Program-made: the position numbers and the translations under genes
NCBI GenBank assembly: GCA_026225235.1
Contig: JAMFSK010000187.1
Location: 1-58,997, forward strand
Direction of reading: 5' to 3'
DNA length: 58,997 bases
Source: Burkholderiales bacterium
GTDB taxonomy: Bacteria; Pseudomonadota; Gammaproteobacteria; Burkholderiales; Burkholderiaceae
Shown here: piece after piece, positions 55,478 through 58,997 of the stretch
Position numbering within the stretch: the first letter of the stretch is position 1
Layout of the letters: every line of letters starts with the position of its first letter
The notes under the pieces: generated by a model
The model's database searches: none
The model's input: the letters and a program-made list of their open reading frames with translations, nothing else
What the model was told of the DNA's origin: nothing

Positions 55478-57034
55478 ATGACGCCAGTTGCGCGTAGTTC
55501 ACCGGGTTCGCAGGCGTCGGTCGGGCCGTCCGCAGCGGCCTCGCATCCTGTGCCCGGTTCGATGCCCTTGCCCGGCAGCGCCTCGGCGCGCAGCATCGAG
55601 CCGCCGTCACCCCTGGCGGCGCGCACGCTGCCGTATGGTTTCTCACGCAACAGCCAGATTCTTGTCGCGCATCAACATGCCGACGGGCTCGAAGTCTGGG
55701 TTAGCGACCGCACGCCGGCCGCCGCGGTCGCCGAAGTGGCGCGCAATTTTGGCGCGCTGCGGCTCGTGCAGATCGACGCGGCCGAACTCGCGCTCGCCAT
55801 CAGCAGTGCTTACGCGCGCCAGGACGGCAGCGCGGCGCAGGTCGTCGGCGAGGTCGAGGGCGAAGTCGATCTCTCGCGGCTGATGCAGGACATCCCCGAA
55901 ATCGAGGACTTGCTCGAGTCCGAAGACGATGCCCCGATCATCCGGATGATCAACGCGCTACTCACGCAGGCGGCACGCGAAGGCGCCTCGGACATCCATA
56001 TCGAACCGTTTGAAACAGCCTCCGTCGTGCGCTTTCGCGTGGACGGCACACTGCGTGACGTGGTGCGCCCGAAGAAGGCGCTGCATGGCGCGTTGATCTC
56101 GCGGATCAAGATCATGGCCCAGCTCGATATCGCCGAGAAACGCTTGCCGCAGGATGGCCGGATCACGCTGCGCGTCGGCGGACGCCCCGTTGACGTTCGG
56201 GTTTCGACGCTGCCAACCGGTCATGGCGAACGGGCCGTGTTGCGGATGCTCGAGAAGGATTCGCAGCGCCTGAATCTCGAAGCGCTGGGCATGGCCGCCG
56301 ACACTCAGGTCAAATTTGACAAGCTGATCTCGCGTCCACACGGCATCGTGCTGGTGACCGGGCCGACCGGTTCGGGCAAGACCACCACGCTATATGCGGC
56401 GCTTTCGCGGCTCGAGACCGAGACGAGCAACATCATGACGGTCGAGGATCCGATCGAATACGACCTGACAGGGATCGGCCAGACGCAGGTCAACGACCGC
56501 ATCGGCATGTCGTTCGCGCGCGCCCTGCGTTCGATCCTGCGGCAGGATCCCGACATCATCATGATCGGCGAAATCCGCGACCTCGAGACCGCGCAGATCG
56601 CCGTGCAGGCATCGTTGACGGGCCATCTGGTGCTCGCCACGTTGCACACCAACGACGCCGCTTCGGCCGTGACGCGGCTGACCGACATGGGCGTCGAACC
56701 TTACCTGCTCGCCTCGAGTCTGCTCGGCGTGCTGGCCCAACGGCTGGTGCGCAGGCTCTGTCCCGTCTGCAAGGTCGAGCACGACGGCACCTGGCATCCG
56801 GTCGGCTGCGACGCCTGCGGACGCTCGGGTTATGCGGGGCGACGCGGGGTGTATGAATTGCTGACAATTGACGAACCGATCCGCGCGCAGATTCATGCGC
56901 AATCGGCCGACGCCGACATCCTTTCGGCGGCCCGCAAGAACGGCATGCGCACCTTGCGAGAAGATGCCGATCGCTGGATCGAGCAAGGCTTCACGTCGCT
57001 CGAAGAAGTGATCCGCGTCACCGGCGGCGACTGA
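55478..57034 (+). CDS. gspE: Type II secretion ATPase GspE
   Basis: Cytoplasmic hexameric ATPase that drives pseudopilus assembly. The 518-residue product has the N2E-type domain, then RFRVDGTLRDVVRPKK, Walker A GPTGSGKTTTLYAAL, Asp box MTVEDPIEYDL, Walker B DPDIIMIGEIRDLETAQIA and His box GHLVLATLHTND. The CPVCKVEHDG/CDACGRSGY zinc site is in the C-terminal part. An Ala/Pro/Ser-rich N-terminus precedes LPYGFSRN. Its stop overlaps the gspF start (TGATG). Confidence 0.96.
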   Translation: MTPVARSSPGSQASVGPSAAASHPVPGSMPLPGSASARSIEPPSPLAARTLPYGFSRNSQILVAHQHADGLEVWVSDRTPAAAVAEVARNFGALRLVQIDAAELALAISSAYARQDGSAAQVVGEVEGEVDLSRLMQDIPEIEDLLESEDDAPIIRMINALLTQAAREGASDIHIEPFETASVVRFRVDGTLRDVVRPKKALHGALISRIKIMAQLDIAEKRLPQDGRITLRVGGRPVDVRVSTLPTGHGERAVLRMLEKDSQRLNLEALGMAADTQVKFDKLISRPHGIVLVTGPTGSGKTTTLYAALSRLETETSNIMTVEDPIEYDLTGIGQTQVNDRIGMSFARALRSILRQDPDIIMIGEIRDLETAQIAVQASLTGHLVLATLHTNDAASAVTRLTDMGVEPYLLASSLLGVLAQRLVRRLCPVCKVEHDGTWHPVGCDACGRSGYAGRRGVYELLTIDEPIRAQIHAQSADADILSAARKNGMRTLREDADRWIEQGFTSLEEVIRVTGGD

Positions 57035-58251
57035 TGCCAGCCTTCCGTTTTGAAGCACTCGACCCGGCGGGCAAGGCACAACGGGGCGTCATTGAAGCCG
57101 ACACGGCACGCAGCGCGCGCGGCCAGTTGCGCACGCAGGGCCTGACGCCGGTCCTAGTCGAGCCTGCGGGCCAGCGCGCGCGCGGCGCGCGCAGTGAAAA
57201 GCTCGCGTTCGGGCGACGTTTCTCGCAGCGCGAGCAGGCCTTGTTCACGCGCCAGCTTGCCAGTCTGATGGTCGCGGGCCTGCCGGTCGACGAGGCGTTG
57301 GCTGTGCTGTCCGATCAGGCCGAACGCGAGTATGTCCGCGAACTGGTGGCGGCGATCCGCGCCGAGGTGCTCGGCGGCCAATCGCTCGCGGGCGCGTTGC
57401 TTCAGCATCCGCGCGATTTCCCCGAGATCTACCGAGCGCTTGTCTCGGCGGGCGAACACACCGGCAAGCTCGGCATCGTGCTCACGCGGCTTGCCGACTA
57501 TATCGAGCAGCGCAATGCACTCAAGCAGAAGATCGTGCTCGCCTTCACTTATCCGGGCATCGTCACCCTGATCGCGTTTGCGATCGTGTCGTTCCTGCTC
57601 AGTTATGTGGTGCCACAAGTGGTCAGTGTTTTTGCCACGACCAAGCAGGCGCTGCCGCTGATCACGGTGATGATGATGGCGCTCTCAGACTATGTCCGAC
57701 ATGACTGGTGGATCGCGCTGATCGTGGTCGTCGTGCTCGGCTGGTTGACGCGACGCGTGCTCGCGCAGCCGGGGCCCAAACTGGCGTTTCATCGCTGGCT
57801 GCTGACGGCGCCGCTCGCGGGCAAGCTGGTGCGCGGCTATAACACGGTGCGTTTTGCCAGCACGCTGGCGATCCTCACCGCAGCTGGCGTGCCGATCTTG
57901 CGAGCGCTTCAGGCGGCGGGCGAGACCTTGAACAATGCGGCGATGCGGGCCAATGTCGACGATGCAATCGTGCGGGTGCGCGAGGGCACGTCGCTGTCGC
58001 GCGCGCTCGCGGGCACACGGACTTTTCCGCCGGTGCTGGTGCATCTGATTCGCTCAGGCGAAGCGACCGGCGACGTGACGACCATGCTCGACCGCGCGGC
58101 CGCGGGCGAATCGATGGAACTCGAACGCCGTACGATGTTCCTGACGAGCCTGCTCGAACCGCTGCTGATTCTCGCGATGGGCGGCATGGTGCTGGTGATC
58201 GTGCTGGCCGTGATGCTGCCGATCATCGAGCTGAATCAGCTGGTGCAGTGA
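57034..58251 (+). CDS. gspF: Type II secretion inner-membrane platform protein GspF
   Basis: The 405-residue polytopic protein starts MPAFRFEALDPAGKAQRGVIEAD and has two T2SF domains with FTRQLASLMVAGLPVDEALAV and FASTLAILTAAGVPILRALQA. Three membrane helices are visible (about 175-195, 220-240, 370-395). It recruits GspE and the assembling pseudopilus. Overlaps gspE by one base. Confidence 0.96.
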   Translation: MPAFRFEALDPAGKAQRGVIEADTARSARGQLRTQGLTPVLVEPAGQRARGARSEKLAFGRRFSQREQALFTRQLASLMVAGLPVDEALAVLSDQAEREYVRELVAAIRAEVLGGQSLAGALLQHPRDFPEIYRALVSAGEHTGKLGIVLTRLADYIEQRNALKQKIVLAFTYPGIVTLIAFAIVSFLLSYVVPQVVSVFATTKQALPLITVMMMALSDYVRHDWWIALIVVVVLGWLTRRVLAQPGPKLAFHRWLLTAPLAGKLVRGYNTVRFASTLAILTAAGVPILRALQAAGETLNNAAMRANVDDAIVRVREGTSLSRALAGTRTFPPVLVHLIRSGEATGDVTTMLDRAAAGESMELERRTMFLTSLLEPLLILAMGGMVLVIVLAVMLPIIELNQLVQ

Positions 58252-58365
58252 GCTGCGCGGTTGAGCGGACGCAAGCCGCGAGTTGATCCGCGGCCGATCC
58301 GGAGCGAGTGGGCCGATGCTGGATGGGGCCGATGCTGGATGGATCCGGGCCTGGCGGCCCCGGAC

Positions 58366-58776
58366 TTAGTGAACCCAGATCGTCGGGCCGGGTGCATTGG
58401 CCGGCATCGTGACCTCGGTCTTCGTGCCGTTGTGATCGATGATGATCGAACGGGAACGCACTTCGCTGAGCGTCGAACCGCCGCCGACCAACTGGCCAAG
58501 CGCGATTGCGTGTGGCGGCTCGCCCGCATAGCTGACGATCGCTGCGGCTTCACGCGCGCTGATGGCGAGCACGCCGACCAACTGGATCTGCGTGGTGTGC
58601 GTCGGCTGGCTGCCGAAGAGTTGCGCGGCGTCGGCCGCGCTCGGCTCGACCTGCGCGATCGCGGCGGGCGACGGTGCAGCCGGATGCTGCATCAGCGTGA
58701 TGATCCAATAGGTCAGCGTCGCGCAGAGCAGGGCGAAAAGCGCGAGCGATACGAGGCGGAGAGAGAGGCGGTTCAT
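58366..58776 (-). CDS. gspC: Type II secretion protein GspC (inverted)
   Basis: The 136-residue product has one N-terminal membrane helix (LSLRLVSLALFALLCATLTYWII) and a homology region typical of GspC: QLFGSQPTHTTQIQLVGVLAI and SRSIIIDHNGTKTEVTMP. It has no PDZ domain, as in other short GspC proteins. It connects the inner-membrane platform with GspD. ATG at 58776 is chosen over a frame to 58854. The gene is opposite to its neighbours, the arrangement I associate with Burkholderia gsp clusters. Confidence 0.88.
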   Translation of the reverse strand: MNRLSLRLVSLALFALLCATLTYWIITLMQHPAAPSPAAIAQVEPSAADAAQLFGSQPTHTTQIQLVGVLAISAREAAAIVSYAGEPPHAIALGQLVGGGSTLSEVRSRSIIIDHNGTKTEVTMPANAPGPTIWVH

Positions 58777-58941
58777 GCACGTTATTGTACGGTGAGCGCG
58801 CGGCACGCAGATGACGAATCTCGCTGGCCGTCGTGTCTGACCCGGCGAAAACACCGGAGCATGTAGCGCGACGATTGGGCGTCATCATCGCGTTCTACAA
58901 TGCGGCAGCACGTTTTACTTTGAAAGAGAGGCAAGCAAGTC

Positions 58942-58997
58942 ATGCAAATGTTATCGAAGCGCGTGGGATCAGCCGTCCCGGCCGTCTGGGGTGGCTC
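58942..58997 (+). CDS. gspG: Start of major pseudopilin gene gspG (partial)
   Basis: ATG at 58942 with AAAGAGAGG upstream begins MQMLSKRVGSAVPAVWGG before the window ends. The identity rests mainly on position: gspG normally follows gspC in this gene order, and a short basic pre-pilin leader would come before the GFTLIE motif that lies outside the window. Confidence 0.65.
   Translation, partial: MQMLSKRVGSAVPAVWGG

Noticed and set aside
53751..55646. 631-codon minus-strand open frame
   Set aside because: Antisense to gspD/gspE with Arg/Ala/His-rich composition; no domain recognised.
58366..58776. Inverted gspC as a sign of local rearrangement
   Set aside because: gspC opposite to gspDEF and gspG is the arrangement I associate with Burkholderia type II clusters, so it is not novel.

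Overview
The window is high-GC (roughly 60-65%) proteobacterial chromosome. The gene neighbourhoods (parAB-rsmG-mnmG beside atpIBEFHAGDC, priA-hemE nearby, and gspDEF followed by an inverted gspC) point to Burkholderiaceae of the Burkholderia/Paraburkholderia type, primary chromosome. No rRNA, tRNA, insertion sequence, prophage or CRISPR array was seen.

Layout. 1-12.7 kb: partial YeiH-type membrane protein, priA, hemE, a PheC-like periplasmic dehydratase, an alpha/beta hydrolase, an acyl-CoA ligase and a large FecR/DUF6600 surface-type protein with a glutamine-rich repeat tail. 12.9-20.8 kb: complete F-type ATP synthase operon on the minus strand with a visible promoter and a convergent terminator. 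20.9-26.9 kb: anion permease, parB, parA, rsmG, mnmG and three perfect parS sites. 26.9-35.5 kb: branched-chain amino-acid-type ABC importer (livGF, binding protein, livHM), an extra binding protein and a GMC oxidoreductase. 35.5-36.7 kb: a broken unidentified gene. 36.8-44.6 kb: CYTH protein, Lrp-type regulator divergent from phhA-phhB, DUF3717 protein, two-component pair, SET-domain protein, old-yellow-enzyme homologue and a MarR protein with a cysteine-rich tail. 44.6-48.2 kb: two intergenic clusters of DnaA boxes flanking a cation antiporter and a YbdK ligase. 48.2-52.7 kb: a divergent mnmC, HU, a divergent COG0523 protein and a lytic transglycosylase. 53.0-59.0 kb: type II secretion genes gspD, E, F, inverted gspC and the start of gspG.

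Main interpretation. The right-hand part appears to hold the chromosomal replication origin. Minus-strand genes dominate to the left and plus-strand genes appear to the right. Hand counts of G and C on the plus strand change sign between about 47.4 and 48.3 kb, and the change holds even inside genes transcribed in the same direction. The intergenic region there has a perfect DnaA box plus near matches. A roughly 50-bp element containing a DnaA box, a GTTAAC block and a GTATAC palindrome is present once in each of the two intergenic regions, in inverted orientation. The parABS segregation locus lies about 20 kb away, as expected for an origin domain.

Several proteins seem to have lost canonical residues: the methyltransferase half of MnmC, the G-motifs and CxCC of the COG0523 protein, and the Walker A lysine of LivF. 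These are good candidates for repurposed or decayed functions. I found no compact defence island or obviously undescribed multi-gene system.
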